From JAJTFW01 sp964534995 (lineage in GTDB: Bacteria; Bacteroidota; Bacteroidia; AKYH767-A; OLB10): a stretch of DNA of 32,296 nt. Numbering within the stretch: the first letter of the stretch is position 1; every line of letters starts with the position of its first letter. The translations under genes and the position numbers were made by a program. The notes below the pieces were generated by a model, which ran no database searches, was not told where the DNA came from, and worked only from the letters and a program-made list of their open reading frames with translations. This document shows positions 9,231 to 18,055 of this stretch, piece by piece. The stretch is taken from contig CAZHSC010000038.1 in the NCBI GenBank assembly GCA_964534995.1, positions 1-32,296 on the forward strand, read 5' to 3'.

Positions 9231-9905
9231 ATGAATGTACTAATTGTAGAAGATGAACGCTCCCTATCCCATGAAATGGAGATATACCTTTCAAGGCAAA
9301 ATTTCAACTGCGACGTGGCTTTCAACGGAAAAAGCGCTTCCGATAAAATTCATGCCAACAGCTATGATTTCATACTGCTGGACCTTGGTTTACCGGACAT
9401 GGATGGGCTTGAGCTTTTAAAAGAATCAAAAAAAGCAGGCATAGAAAGCGCATTCATTGTACTGACTGCACGCGGTGAAGTAGAAGATAAAATTACAGGC
9501 CTTGATCTTGGCGCCGATGATTATATTTCCAAACCCTTTTCGCTTGCCGAATTACACAGCAGGATGCAGGCTATATTACGCCGCAAGCACGGTCTCAAAT
9601 CAAATGTGATCCATATTCATGATTTCGCCATTGACATACAAAACAGAACCGTTCAGTGTGCCGGCCAGAACATCAGTCTCACCAAAAAAGAATTTGATTT
9701 ACTACATTACCTGGCCCTTCATAAAAACCGGGTGCTCACCCGGATGCAACTTACTGAGCATATCTGGGGGGATGTGCTGGAAGATGATTACGAATCAAAC
9801 TACATTGATGTGCACGTTAAAAACCTGCGGAAGAAACTATCGGCGCACGGGAGTACCGACTGGTTTGAAACTGTAAGGGGTGTCGGCTACCGCGTCAATG
9901 CTTAA
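9231..9905 (+). CDS. OmpR/PhoB-family response regulator
   Basis: This 224-residue two-domain response regulator has a receiver domain at residues 1-115 with the acidic pair D8/E9, the phospho-acceptor D51 in 'FILLDLGLPDMDG', the conserved Thr in 'VLTARGE' and the Lys in 'DDYISKPFS'. A winged-helix OmpR-type DNA-binding domain (about 128-224) follows, ending with the wing 'YIDVHVKNLRKKL' and 'ETVRGVGYRV'. It is expected to be phosphorylated by the kinase encoded immediately downstream and to bind promoters. The regulated genes are unknown; no porin or transporter lies next to it to suggest a stimulus. Confidence 0.95.
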   Translation: MNVLIVEDERSLSHEMEIYLSRQNFNCDVAFNGKSASDKIHANSYDFILLDLGLPDMDGLELLKESKKAGIESAFIVLTARGEVEDKITGLDLGADDYISKPFSLAELHSRMQAILRRKHGLKSNVIHIHDFAIDIQNRTVQCAGQNISLTKKEFDLLHYLALHKNRVLTRMQLTEHIWGDVLEDDYESNYIDVHVKNLRKKLSAHGSTDWFETVRGVGYRVNA

Positions 9906-9918
9906 CAAGGGGAAATTC

Positions 9919-11259
9919 ATGAAGGGATTCAGCAAAGGCTCCATGACCATACAGGTTAAATTCGCTGTATATAACGCTGTATCCAAAGCCCTGATCATCC
10001 TCGCATTCATTGCGCTATTACCCCTGCTGGTGGAAAGGATAGTATATGACCACATCGACAAGAGACTGATAGCAAGAAGTGAAAGAGTACTCCTTACTGT
10101 TAAAAAAGGAAGCATTGCCGATATCGTACGGGAACAGGATTGTACTTTTGAAAGTTACAACATCCTGAAGGAAGAATTTGTAGCCATTTACCCCATCGTC
10201 GATATTCAACAGATGGAAACAGGTACGCAGATAAAAAATGAAACCTGGTCGATTGAAGGTGAAAAGATGCAACACCGGATAATCAAAAGGCCTTTCCTAT
10301 ATGATAACCAGATGTACGAACTGAACATTGGGGAAGGTATCAGTACAATCGATGAGTTAAGGAGCATCATTCAAAAGTTCCTGCTGGTGATGATGATTGC
10401 AGTCATCCTCGTTTCATTGTTTATTGACCTTGGATTTGTGCGGCTCCTGATGAAGCCACTGAATAAAATTATCGGGACCAAATTACTGCCCGTACCCTCC
10501 CCCGCGTCTTTCGACTTTACACCAATTGAAAGTACCACTTCCGAATTCAACCAGCTGGACACACGCATCAACGAAATGATGCACAAACTCAAAGATACAT
10601 TCATGATGGAAAAGGAATTCATCAGCAATGTGTCGCATGAATTGCAGACCCCCATCAGCATCATTCAGAACCGGGTTGAAAATATTATGATTGAGGGAAA
10701 CGTTTCGGAAGAAGTGATGATAAAGCTCACCGAATCACAACGTACGCTGAACAGGATGAGCCGGATCATCAAAGCCCTCATGCTGATATCCAAAATTGAA
10801 AACGATCAGTTTCTCAAGCAGGAGCATATTATGATTAATGCTTTACTTGACGAAGTACTGGAGGAAATTGAAGAAAGAATTATTGAAAGGGATATTAAGA
10901 TTTACAAGCACTTTTATGATAACTACTCATATGGGCCCTGCAACAAAGCATTACTTTTCACTATGTTTATGAACCTCGTAAACAATGCCATCAAATACAA
11001 CCGTCCGGGTGGCAGCATCATGATAAGCACCCGGCTTATTGAGGGGAAGTTTCAGGTGGAAATTAAAGATACCGGAATTGGCATGGAGAAAAGTGAACTC
11101 CTGAGTATTTTTGACCGCTTCAAACGTCTGAACAAAAGCAAAGCTGATGGCTACGGGCTGGGCTTACCCATAGTAAAAACCATTGCGGGATTCCATCATA
11201 TCGAAGTGAAGGTAGATGCGGAACCGGAAGTGGGAACGGTGTTTACACTGCAATTTTAA
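9919..11259 (+). CDS. membrane sensor histidine kinase
   Basis: The kinase partner of the adjacent regulator is 446 residues from this start. Membrane segments lie at about residues 16-38 and 153-173 and bracket a short periplasmic sensor of roughly 110 residues with no recognised fold. The H-box is 'FISNVSHELQTP' with H240. N-box 'NLVNNAIKYN', G1 'DTGIGMEK', F-box 'FDRFKRL' and G2 'GYGLGLPIVKTI' are all present, so it should be active. I chose the ATG at 9919 because an AAGGGG precedes it. In-frame alternatives are a GTG at 9880 and an ATG at 9898, both overlapping the regulator gene by a few codons, which would imply translational coupling. Confidence 0.92.
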   Translation: MKGFSKGSMTIQVKFAVYNAVSKALIILAFIALLPLLVERIVYDHIDKRLIARSERVLLTVKKGSIADIVREQDCTFESYNILKEEFVAIYPIVDIQQMETGTQIKNETWSIEGEKMQHRIIKRPFLYDNQMYELNIGEGISTIDELRSIIQKFLLVMMIAVILVSLFIDLGFVRLLMKPLNKIIGTKLLPVPSPASFDFTPIESTTSEFNQLDTRINEMMHKLKDTFMMEKEFISNVSHELQTPISIIQNRVENIMIEGNVSEEVMIKLTESQRTLNRMSRIIKALMLISKIENDQFLKQEHIMINALLDEVLEEIEERIIERDIKIYKHFYDNYSYGPCNKALLFTMFMNLVNNAIKYNRPGGSIMISTRLIEGKFQVEIKDTGIGMEKSELLSIFDRFKRLNKSKADGYGLGLPIVKTIAGFHHIEVKVDAEPEVGTVFTLQF

Positions 11260-11425
11260 CATGCTGAGTAATTGTTTTTGGTACAATAAGGCAGTTCCTC
11301 CTATAAAATCTTTCTTACAACAAAAGGTGAGAAAAGGTAATCATTTTCTTTTCTATATTTAAACAACAGGAACTTCTTGTAAAATATTTTTCAACCTTTA
11401 GCCATAGGAAATGGCATATTCCATA

Positions 11426-12355
11426 CTATTCCACCTTTACCAGTTTCACGGTATATTTTTTTTACCCACCTGTAAGTGCATTACATACACACCGGCAACT
11501 AAGTCTCCGGCATCAATCTGCGGACTTCTATTTTTAAGGCATATTCCCTGCTGTACCAGCTGGCCATCCACTGAAAATATTTTGTACTCCGGATCTTCAG
11601 CAAAAGACCCATGCGCTGCATTCACATTGAATTGCTTTGCAAAGGGGTTGGGTGAAATAACAATTTCGGCCTGTTCCTGCTCCTCTTCGGATAGTCCCAC
11701 CGTTAGTGTATCGCAAGGGCTTCCCACCAAAGCTCCCAGTGTATAATCGGGATTGTTGGGAAGGCCCAGGTAGGTTCGGCAATTGGGCAGGTACACACTG
11801 AAGGGTTGATAATCGCAGGCATGAAGATAGCAGTAGGAAGGTATCAGCACATGGCCTGATTGAACAACTATGCGGGCATTCCCGGTCATCTTTATTTCAG
11901 TATATTGAATCACCAGATCAGCATCCACAATAAAATCATCGTGAATGAAGACTTCACCCAAAGCAGCTCCGGGTGTTGGATAGGAGACGTTACCAAAGGT
12001 GTTATTGGTTGCATTGCCTGCAAACAAATTATTATTCTGCATCCATACTGCAGTAATCGGGTAATTTGTCCACCAGTCCATTGCCGGAGGAGCGGAGACC
12101 AATAAAAAATTAGCAGCCGGAATGCCCTGATTTGAAGTTTTGAAATTCAGCAATTGACTGGATTTATTGAAACCCTGCCCGAACATATCGGAAAGGACTA
12201 CTGTAGGTAAGGTGGTCGTTGGGGGACAAGGTGCGATGGATTGAGCGATTGAATACAAGGGGAGCAAAAGAACAAAAACTGAAAAAATGATAAAATATTT
12301 AAGTAAAATAATACGGCTAATTAAAAATAATTTTGTTGGGGGGGGGAGTTTTCAT
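11426..12355 (-). pseudogene. secreted T9SS-substrate gene, out of frame at two homopolymers
   Basis: The central frame (11446-12267, about 273 codons) is fully open and encodes an unrecognised secreted protein ending in a T9SS sorting domain ('ISPNPFAKQFNV...AGDLVAGVYVMHL'). It has no ATG; its first possible start is a TTG inside the signal peptide. An ATG at 12355 (ATG AAA ACT) leads into nine Cs (12346-12338, minus strand) and then hits a stop. With eight Cs the reading would be MKTPPPTKLF... followed by a complete signal peptide ending 'PLYSIAQ'. At the other end, eight As (11463-11456) lead to an early stop. With nine As the frame would end 'YTVKLVKVE', a canonical sorting-domain end, stopping at 11426. 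Restored length is about 309 residues. Either the gene is broken, or the sequence has two homopolymer errors, or the tracts switch it. Confidence 0.8.
12338..12346 (-). repeat. G9/C9 homopolymer tract in the start region
   Basis: Nine consecutive Gs on + (Cs in the gene) lie three codons after the ATG at 12355. Tract lengths of 8 or 11 would join the ATG to the open signal-peptide frame; 9, as seen, does not. This is the typical size and place for a slipped-strand switch, but also a typical sequencing-error site. Confidence 0.85.
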
Positions 12356-12373
12356 GGGCTTGAGATTTAATAC

Positions 12374-12404
12374 CAAATTTAAATTAAAAAGTTGAGATCC
12401 GCAA
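12374..12404 (-). promoter_or_regulatory. near-perfect promoter of the broken T9SS-substrate gene
   Basis: On the minus strand TTG (12404-12402), a 20-bp spacer and TAAATTTG (12381-12374) match the Bacteroidota TTG-N19-21-TAnnTTTG promoter. The ATG at 12355 lies 18 bp downstream of the -7 element, which supports that ATG as the original start. Confidence 0.6.
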
Positions 12405-12496
12405 TAATCCATGGTTGGGAGATTGGATATTATACACATTAACAGCAATCCAGATATAAGCAAAAATAATTTCCACTCCTCCTCTATTAAAAACAA

Positions 12497-13729
12497 TTAC
12501 TCCTCCGCTCCTTTTTCCTGCGAAAGCTGCCAGTCGGCAGGAGGCTGATTGTTGGGGTAGCGGATGAAATGAATCTGCCTGACAAGTCCCATCAATGCGG
12601 CACGTAGTTCAGGGATATTAATTTTCTTTTCGGCGGAAATAAAAATAGAAGGGTAAGCACCGCGCGCCATCCATGATCTTTTTAAATCATCGAGGCTGCG
12701 GTGTTCGGGTCCCGGTTCGGTTAAATCGTCTGCTTCGCGTTCTGTGTATGTAAAAGCGTCAATTTTATTAAAGACAAGCAGAACAGGTTTTTCCAACACT
12801 CCCAAATCCTGCAGGGTTTCATTAACCACCCTGATATGGTCTTCGAAATTTGGATGAGAAATATCCACCACATGCAACAGGATATCCGCTTCGCGCACTT
12901 CATCGAGGGTAGATTTAAAAGATTCCACCAGGTCATGCGGGAGTTTACGGATAAAGCCTACGGTATCCGACAAGAGAAAAGGAATAGCATCAATAACCAC
13001 TTTTCGCACGGTGGTATCGAGGGTAGCAAAAAGCTTATTCTCCGCGAAGACTTCACTTTTACTGAGCAGATTCATCAGGGTACTTTTCCCTACGTTGGTA
13101 TAACCTACCAGTGCTACGCGTACCATTTCGCTCCGGCGCTTGCGCTGCGTGCTGCTTTGCTTGTCTATTTCGGCAAGGCGTTCCCGTAACCTGGCCAGTT
13201 TATCACGAATTACACGACGGTCGGTTTCAATCTCAGACTCACCGGGACCTCTCATTCCGATTCCCCCGCGCTGCTTTTCAAGGTGCGTCCACATCCGGGT
13301 CAGCCGGGGAAGCAGGTAACGGTATTGCGCAAGCTCCACCTGCACCTTCGATTGCGCAGTACGGGCGCGTTTTGCGAAAATATCGAGAATCAGATTGGTA
13401 CGGTCGATAACCCTGCACCCGATAATTTTTTCAATATTTCGTATCTGCGTAGGCGTAAGTTCATCGTCAAAGATGGCGATCTGAATGTCGTTGGCTTTTA
13501 CAAAAGCGATGATTTCCTCCATCTTTCCTTTCCCCACAAAAGTGCGGGTATCAGCATGCTCCAGCTTCTGCGTAAAACGCCTTACGGTAACGGCACCTGC
13601 CGTTTCCGCCAGAAACTCAAGTTCATCCAGGTATTCACTCACCTGTTCCATATCCTGCTGTTTGGTAGCCAGACCAATCAGGATCACCCTTTCAGGAACC
13701 ACAGCATGATCAAGTGGTAAATGCGCCAA
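12497..13729 (-). CDS. hflX: ribosome-associated GTPase HflX
   Basis: This 410-residue protein has the HflX layout. The N-terminal HflX domain includes 'THTFVGKGKMEEI'-type sequence (here 'DTRTFVGKGKMEEI') and 'FDDELTPTQIRNIEK'. A coiled linker with 'RGGIGMRGPGESEIETDRR' follows, then the GTPase domain: P-loop 'GYTNVGKST' from residue 209, switch region 'FATLDTTVRKV', 'LSDTVGFIRKLPHDLVESF', and the NKxD motif 'FNKID'. HflX binds the 50S subunit and rescues stalled or heat-damaged ribosomes. The short C-terminal tail is usual for the family. It starts 39 bp after the small membrane-protein gene on the same strand and may share its transcript. Confidence 0.97.
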   Translation of the reverse strand: MAHLPLDHAVVPERVILIGLATKQQDMEQVSEYLDELEFLAETAGAVTVRRFTQKLEHADTRTFVGKGKMEEIIAFVKANDIQIAIFDDELTPTQIRNIEKIIGCRVIDRTNLILDIFAKRARTAQSKVQVELAQYRYLLPRLTRMWTHLEKQRGGIGMRGPGESEIETDRRVIRDKLARLRERLAEIDKQSSTQRKRRSEMVRVALVGYTNVGKSTLMNLLSKSEVFAENKLFATLDTTVRKVVIDAIPFLLSDTVGFIRKLPHDLVESFKSTLDEVREADILLHVVDISHPNFEDHIRVVNETLQDLGVLEKPVLLVFNKIDAFTYTEREADDLTEPGPEHRSLDDLKRSWMARGAYPSIFISAEKKINIPELRAALMGLVRQIHFIRYPNNQPPADWQLSQEKGAEE

Positions 13730-13768
13730 ATTAAAACCGGGATCAGATAAGCGTTAAAAAAGAGACTG

Positions 13769-14227
13769 TTAAAACCAGCCGCGGCCGAATCCTACTTCAC
13801 GGAAAGGCCAGGGGATAGAAACCAGGATGATCAGGAGACCGATGGTGAAATACAAGGCCTGCACCCTGTACTTATCCTGATCCGTTTTAGCCTTTTTGGT
13901 TTTGATATGACCGATGGTCAGCAAACCAATGGCAATTAACATCATGATCAGATGTTCTACCGCCCAAAATCGGGAAACACTATCCTTCATAGACGCCCCC
14001 ATGTTGCCGATGGCATTTTGAACGGTGGGGCTCACTGCATATAAAAAGCCGCCAAGAATCAACTGCAGGTGGGCCGTGATCATGGAAAACAAAGAGAGCT
14101 TTCTGTCGCCGGATCCAAAGGTTTTACCGCCATTACGCCCCTGAAATGCTTTCACAACAATAGCAATCAGGAGGAGCAATAATATCCAGCGTAACAAGCT
14201 GTGGAAGTGAAGAAGTCCTATTAACAT
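13769..14227 (-). CDS. small four-helix membrane protein (cytochrome b-like)
   Basis: This 152-residue integral membrane protein has four predicted helices and histidines in or near them ('LLHFHSLLRW', 'ITAHLQLILGG', 'AVEHLIMM', 'TIGHIKTKK'). That pattern fits a heme-b binding four-helix protein, and relatives in Bacteroidota are often labelled 'cytochrome B'. I infer this from pattern only. The frame is open upstream to 14341, but I chose the ATG at 14227 because it starts the hydrophobic segment, and a TACTTTTG promoter element lies just upstream of it, inside the longer reading. hflX follows 39 bp downstream. The electron-transfer partner, if any, is not visible here. Confidence 0.75.
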   Translation of the reverse strand: MLIGLLHFHSLLRWILLLLLIAIVVKAFQGRNGGKTFGSGDRKLSLFSMITAHLQLILGGFLYAVSPTVQNAIGNMGASMKDSVSRFWAVEHLIMMLIAIGLLTIGHIKTKKAKTDQDKYRVQALYFTIGLLIILVSIPWPFREVGFGRGWF

Positions 14228-14243
14228 AGATAAAGGTTTGCCG

Positions 14244-14251
14244 CAAAAGTA
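14244..14251 (-). promoter_or_regulatory. -7 element of the four-helix membrane protein gene
   Basis: TACTTTTG on the minus strand matches TAnnTTTG exactly, 16 bp before the ATG at 14227. No TTG is at the -33 position. Its place inside the longer open frame argues for the shorter start. Confidence 0.45.
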
Positions 14252-14369
14252 GAAAAAATAAAAATGCACACTCCCCTCCTCCCCATTACGGGAACGGAAA
14301 GCAAAGGGGCACACACATCCCCTGATGTCAAAATAATGCAATGAATTGAAAAAAAGCCTGCAAAATGCT

Positions 14370-14397
14370 GAGACGCCTGTGGAATTAAAGCCGTCTC
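14370..14397. repeat. short inverted repeat upstream of tonB-like gene
   Basis: GAGACG (14370-14375) and CGTCTC (14392-14397) form a 6-bp inverted repeat with a 16-nt spacer in the divergent region between the membrane-protein and TonB genes. It could be an operator; nothing else supports this. Confidence 0.3.
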
Positions 14398-14434
14398 TTT
14401 CTCGTTAGAAAGTAAATATCCAACAGCTAAGTTT

Positions 14435-15244
14435 ATGAAAAACCTCTTTAAAAACTGGGACAATCCCATTTCAAAGGAAAGGCTTGAACTGGTCTTCCTA
14501 AACCGAAACCATGCGTACGGTGCATATATCATCCGAAAAGAGTACAATGCTTCTGTTGTACGGGCTTTCGGCATGACCACCCTGGTTCTTCTTGTGCTTG
14601 CCTTTATTCCCTCGGTGCTATCCTGCTTTCGCCCTGTCCGTGATATGGAGGAAAATAAGTTTGATGAAGTGGTGCTTACGATGCACCAAATCCCGGCAAG
14701 CGGAGAGTTACCGCTTCCCTCCAAAACTAAAAACAGCCCTTATAAAACGACCCGGCCGGCCGGTCAATTCAACGGTTATCTGGTAAAAGACCATGACAGT
14801 ACCGGGCAGGAACTTAGCCGGGATGAATGGTTCGGGCTCCATGCGTCCAACTCCCCTGTGAGGATAGATAGCGTCACTGCCTACCATGATCTGCCGGAAA
14901 CCGGACTTCCCGGAAAGCCCGAAGAAAGTAAAGTACATACCTGGGTTGAAGAGATGCCGCGGTTTCCCGGCGGAGAAGCCGCGATGCTCCGTTTCCTCTC
15001 TTCCAATATTAATTATCCGGCAGCAGCCCGACAGGATCAGATAACAGGAACCGTGTATATCAGCTTTGTCATCAACAAAGAGGGAGAAATAGAAAATATT
15101 GAAACAGTAAGAGGAATAGGAGGCGGATGTGAAGAGGAAGCCATTCGCGTGATCAGGGAAATGCCCGCCTGGAAAGCCGGACGTCAGAATGGACAGGCAG
15201 TAAAAGTCCATTACCTCCTGCCGGTTTCCTTTCAATTACGATAA
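14435..15244 (+). CDS. TonB-family energy transducer
   Basis: This 269-residue inner-membrane protein is of the Bacteroidota TonB type. The cytoplasmic N-terminus carries the typical 'LELVFLNRNHAYGAYIIRKEYN' element, split here by two substitutions. One membrane segment (about residues 48-66) follows, then a Pro/Ser-rich periplasmic linker, and the TonB C-terminal domain from about residue 175: 'PRFPGGEAAMLRFL', 'INYPAAARQDQITGTVYISFVINKEG', 'VRGIGGGCEEEAIRVIREMPAWKAG', 'PVSFQL'. It passes proton-motive energy from ExbB/ExbD to outer-membrane receptors. Neither ExbBD nor a receptor gene is adjacent, so the receptor it serves is unknown. The gene is monocistronic with a strong terminator. Confidence 0.92.
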   Translation: MKNLFKNWDNPISKERLELVFLNRNHAYGAYIIRKEYNASVVRAFGMTTLVLLVLAFIPSVLSCFRPVRDMEENKFDEVVLTMHQIPASGELPLPSKTKNSPYKTTRPAGQFNGYLVKDHDSTGQELSRDEWFGLHASNSPVRIDSVTAYHDLPETGLPGKPEESKVHTWVEEMPRFPGGEAAMLRFLSSNINYPAAARQDQITGTVYISFVINKEGEIENIETVRGIGGGCEEEAIRVIREMPAWKAGRQNGQAVKVHYLLPVSFQLR

Positions 15245-15267
15245 ACACTCAATAATAACCAATAAAT

Positions 15268-15292
15268 GCCCGGAAAACCACCGGGCTTTTTT
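15268..15292 (+). terminator. rho-independent terminator of the tonB-like gene
   Basis: A GC stem (GCCCGG, 15268-15273, with CCGGGC, 15281-15286) closes a 7-nt loop and is followed by six Ts, 24 bp after the stop codon. Confidence 0.85.
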
Positions 15293-15408
15293 ATTGCCGG
15301 TTAAGCTACAAAAACAGCAGGGAAACATTCCACCTGTCACATCTCCACAGGTGTCGTTAAAATTCATGCATTTGTCTAATTAATGCCGGCGAAATTGTTC
15401 TAATAAGC

Positions 15409-15416
15409 TATTTTTG
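15409..15416 (+). promoter_or_regulatory. -7 element upstream of the M1 aminopeptidase gene
   Basis: TATTTTTG matches TAnnTTTG and lies 18 bp before the ATG. No TTG is found at 19-21 bp upstream. Confidence 0.4.
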
Positions 15417-15434
15417 AAATAATAATTAAAAAAT

Positions 15435-18050
15435 ATGCAGATTAGAAATTTCCTTCTACTCCTCCCGCTTACCTTACTCACTTATGCCTGCAATACCGGC
15501 AAGAAGGCTGTATTGGAAAAACGTAATCTTCCGGAAATCACAGTACTTCCAACAGAAGAAGGTGACAATGAATACAAAGGTTCTTATACGAAAAAATATG
15601 AGCTTATACATACCGTGCTCGATGTACGTTTTAATATTCCCGCACGTCACCTCTACGGAAAAGCAACACTTACACTGCGGCCCTGGTTTTATCCGGGAGA
15701 GGTGCTTTGGTTAAATGCCCGCGGCATGGAACTGAAGAGAGTGGCGTTATTACAGGAAGCGGACACAATACCACTGGCCTATGATTATGCCAATGACAGC
15801 ATCAAAATACAATTGAACCGGCAGTATACCGCTTCAGAAAAATTCAGGATTTATATTGATTACATCGCCAAACCGGATGAATTAACAAAAACCGGAGGCA
15901 GTGAGGCGATACGCAGTGACAAAGGACTTTATTTTATCAACCCTGACGGCAAGGATAAAAACAAACCAGTGCAAATATGGACACAGGGCGAAACACAGAG
16001 TAATTCCGTCTGGTTTCCTACCCTTGAAGCCACCAACCAGAAAATGACTCAGGAAATCAGCATCACTGTTGACAGCATTTACAGCACTTTGTCTAATGGT
16101 TTACTGATACACAGTAAAAACAATCATGATGGCACCCGCACCGACACCTGGAAACAGGATTTGCCACATGCACCCTACCTGGTGATGATGGCCATCGGTA
16201 AATTTTCCATCGTGAAGGACAGTTGGAGAGGGAAAGAAGTGAGTTATTATGTTGAACCCAAATACGAGAAGGTGGCAAGGAAAATTTTCGGAAACACTCC
16301 CGAAATGATGACATTCTTTTCAAAAATTACCGGTGTGGAGTATCCCTGGGCCAAATACAGTCAGGTAGTAGTAAGGGATTATGTAAGCGGGGCCATGGAA
16401 AATACCACGGCTACGGTGCATGGCGAATTTCTTCAGCAGGACGAACGTGAGTTGCTGGACGGAACCAACGAAGATGTTATTTCGCATGAACTCTTCCACC
16501 ACTGGTTTGGCGATTATGTTACCAGTGAATCATGGGCCAATATCGCGTTAAATGAATCCTTCGCCACCTATGGTGAATACCTTTGGAATGAATATAAATA
16601 CGGAAGGGAAGAAGCCGATATATACAGGCTCTTCGACCTGAACGCCTATCTGCGGGAAGCCAAAACAAAGAAGGAAAACCTCATACGCTTTTATTACGAA
16701 GAGAGAGAGGATCTTTTTGACAGACATTCTTATCAGAAAGGAGGAACCCTGTTGCATATGCTGAGAAAGCATGTGGGAGATGAGGCGTTTTTTGCCAGTT
16801 TCAAATTATATCTTGACAGCCATAAATACAAGCCTGTGGAAGCCCATCACCTGCGCCTGGCCTTTGAAGAAGTAACCGGTGAAGATTTAAACTGGTTCTT
16901 TAACCAATGGTTTTATGCAAAGGGTCATCCGGTGCTTGAATTCAGCTATGGATACAATGATATCAGCAAACTTGCCTCCCTTACCATCAAACAGAAGCAG
17001 GACCTGAATGAAAGTCCGGTTTACAGAATTCCCATGGCTGTTGACATTTACCAGGGGGAGCAGAAAACAAGACATAACATTGTGCTGAGTAAGGCTGAAG
17101 AAACTTTTTCCTTTGCCTGCGAAAAAAAGCCCGATCTGATCAACACAGACGCTGAGAAAATGATAACGTGCGTAAGGACCGACCTGCACAGCACTGAAGA
17201 ATGGATGACCCTGTACAGAAAAGGACCCTTGTTTCAGGATCGCATGGACGCCCTGCTTGCCATCAGCGCCGACTATAAAGCGGGAAGCCCCGCCTCTGAA
17301 ATTGTACTGGAAGCAATGAATGATAAAAACCGCAGGATACGGGAAGTTGCCATTCAGAAAATTGAATCATGGGCGAATTCGGAACGAAAAAACGAAGTGA
17401 AGAAAATGCTGATGGAAGCAGGGGTAAAGGACAAACATGCAGAAGTGAGGGATGCCGCTGTGTCGGCGCTTGACCAACATTGGGCGAATGACGGGGAATT
17501 GATCACCTATTTTAAAAACACCGTGTCCGATAGTTCCTTTTCCGTAATGGAATCCTCCCTTCTTGCGCTTGCCGACAGGGATGAGGAAGCCGCCTTGTCG
17601 ATCTGCGCCGGGCTTCAAAGCAACAAACACGAAAGGGTTTACAGGATTTTGAGCGGCATTTATGCAAGAATTGGTGATGACAGGCAATTTGTATTTATGA
17701 ACAAAGCCCTTGAAAACAGCGATGGCATAGGCACCTATAATTTGTTAAAGCAATACGGAAAATTCATGAAGCGGTGCAGGGAGGCTAAAAACATACAGTC
17801 AGGCATTGAAAAAATGTATGAATACGGAAAAACAGAAGACCCATGGATCATACGACTCGCTTCCGTTCAGGCCTTAGCCGAATTCGGTAATTATTGCGGC
17901 GACCAGATGACGGTAGCAGAGAAGGCCTCGGATAAAACTTCGGCAGAAGCCTGGAATTCATTCAGGGAAATGACTATAAAATACCTGGATGAATTAAAGA
18001 AAAATGAAAAGAATGAAATGCTGATTCAAATTTACAATAGCGGAAAATAA
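15435..18050 (+). CDS. M1-family metallopeptidase, lipoprotein
   Basis: This 871-residue zinc aminopeptidase of family M1 (gluzincin) cleaves N-terminal residues from peptides. The N-terminus is a lipoprotein signal with Cys19 in 'TYAC', so the enzyme sits on a membrane facing the periplasm or outside. An N-terminal beta domain is followed by the exopeptidase motif GAMEN at 319-323 and the zinc site HELFH at 351-355, with the third ligand E374 in 'ALNESFATYGEY'. The catalytic domain ends near residue 590. The remaining 280 residues are helical with HEAT-like repeats ('NRRIREVAIQKI', 'HAEVRDAAVSAL'), as in other M1 enzymes. The bacterial PH-domain gene begins 5 bp after its stop. All catalytic residues are intact. 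Confidence 0.94.
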   Translation: MQIRNFLLLLPLTLLTYACNTGKKAVLEKRNLPEITVLPTEEGDNEYKGSYTKKYELIHTVLDVRFNIPARHLYGKATLTLRPWFYPGEVLWLNARGMELKRVALLQEADTIPLAYDYANDSIKIQLNRQYTASEKFRIYIDYIAKPDELTKTGGSEAIRSDKGLYFINPDGKDKNKPVQIWTQGETQSNSVWFPTLEATNQKMTQEISITVDSIYSTLSNGLLIHSKNNHDGTRTDTWKQDLPHAPYLVMMAIGKFSIVKDSWRGKEVSYYVEPKYEKVARKIFGNTPEMMTFFSKITGVEYPWAKYSQVVVRDYVSGAMENTTATVHGEFLQQDERELLDGTNEDVISHELFHHWFGDYVTSESWANIALNESFATYGEYLWNEYKYGREEADIYRLFDLNAYLREAKTKKENLIRFYYEEREDLFDRHSYQKGGTLLHMLRKHVGDEAFFASFKLYLDSHKYKPVEAHHLRLAFEEVTGEDLNWFFNQWFYAKGHPVLEFSYGYNDISKLASLTIKQKQDLNESPVYRIPMAVDIYQGEQKTRHNIVLSKAEETFSFACEKKPDLINTDAEKMITCVRTDLHSTEEWMTLYRKGPLFQDRMDALLAISADYKAGSPASEIVLEAMNDKNRRIREVAIQKIESWANSERKNEVKKMLMEAGVKDKHAEVRDAAVSALDQHWANDGELITYFKNTVSDSSFSVMESSLLALADRDEEAALSICAGLQSNKHERVYRILSGIYARIGDDRQFVFMNKALENSDGIGTYNLLKQYGKFMKRCREAKNIQSGIEKMYEYGKTEDPWIIRLASVQALAEFGNYCGDQMTVAEKASDKTSAEAWNSFREMTIKYLDELKKNEKNEMLIQIYNSGK

Positions 18051-18055
18051 GGACC

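Noticed and set aside
11330..11354. AGAAAAG/CTTTTCT hairpin after the histidine kinase
   Set aside because: The stem is AT-rich and short and no T run directly follows, so it does not qualify as a terminator.
14228..14341. Longer start for the four-helix membrane protein
   Set aside because: The 38 extra residues have no family look and the promoter-like TACTTTTG lies within them.
14221..14724. 167-codon open frame on the minus strand across the tonB-like start
   Set aside because: It overlaps the tonB-like gene antisense and the upstream part of the membrane-protein gene; no family features.
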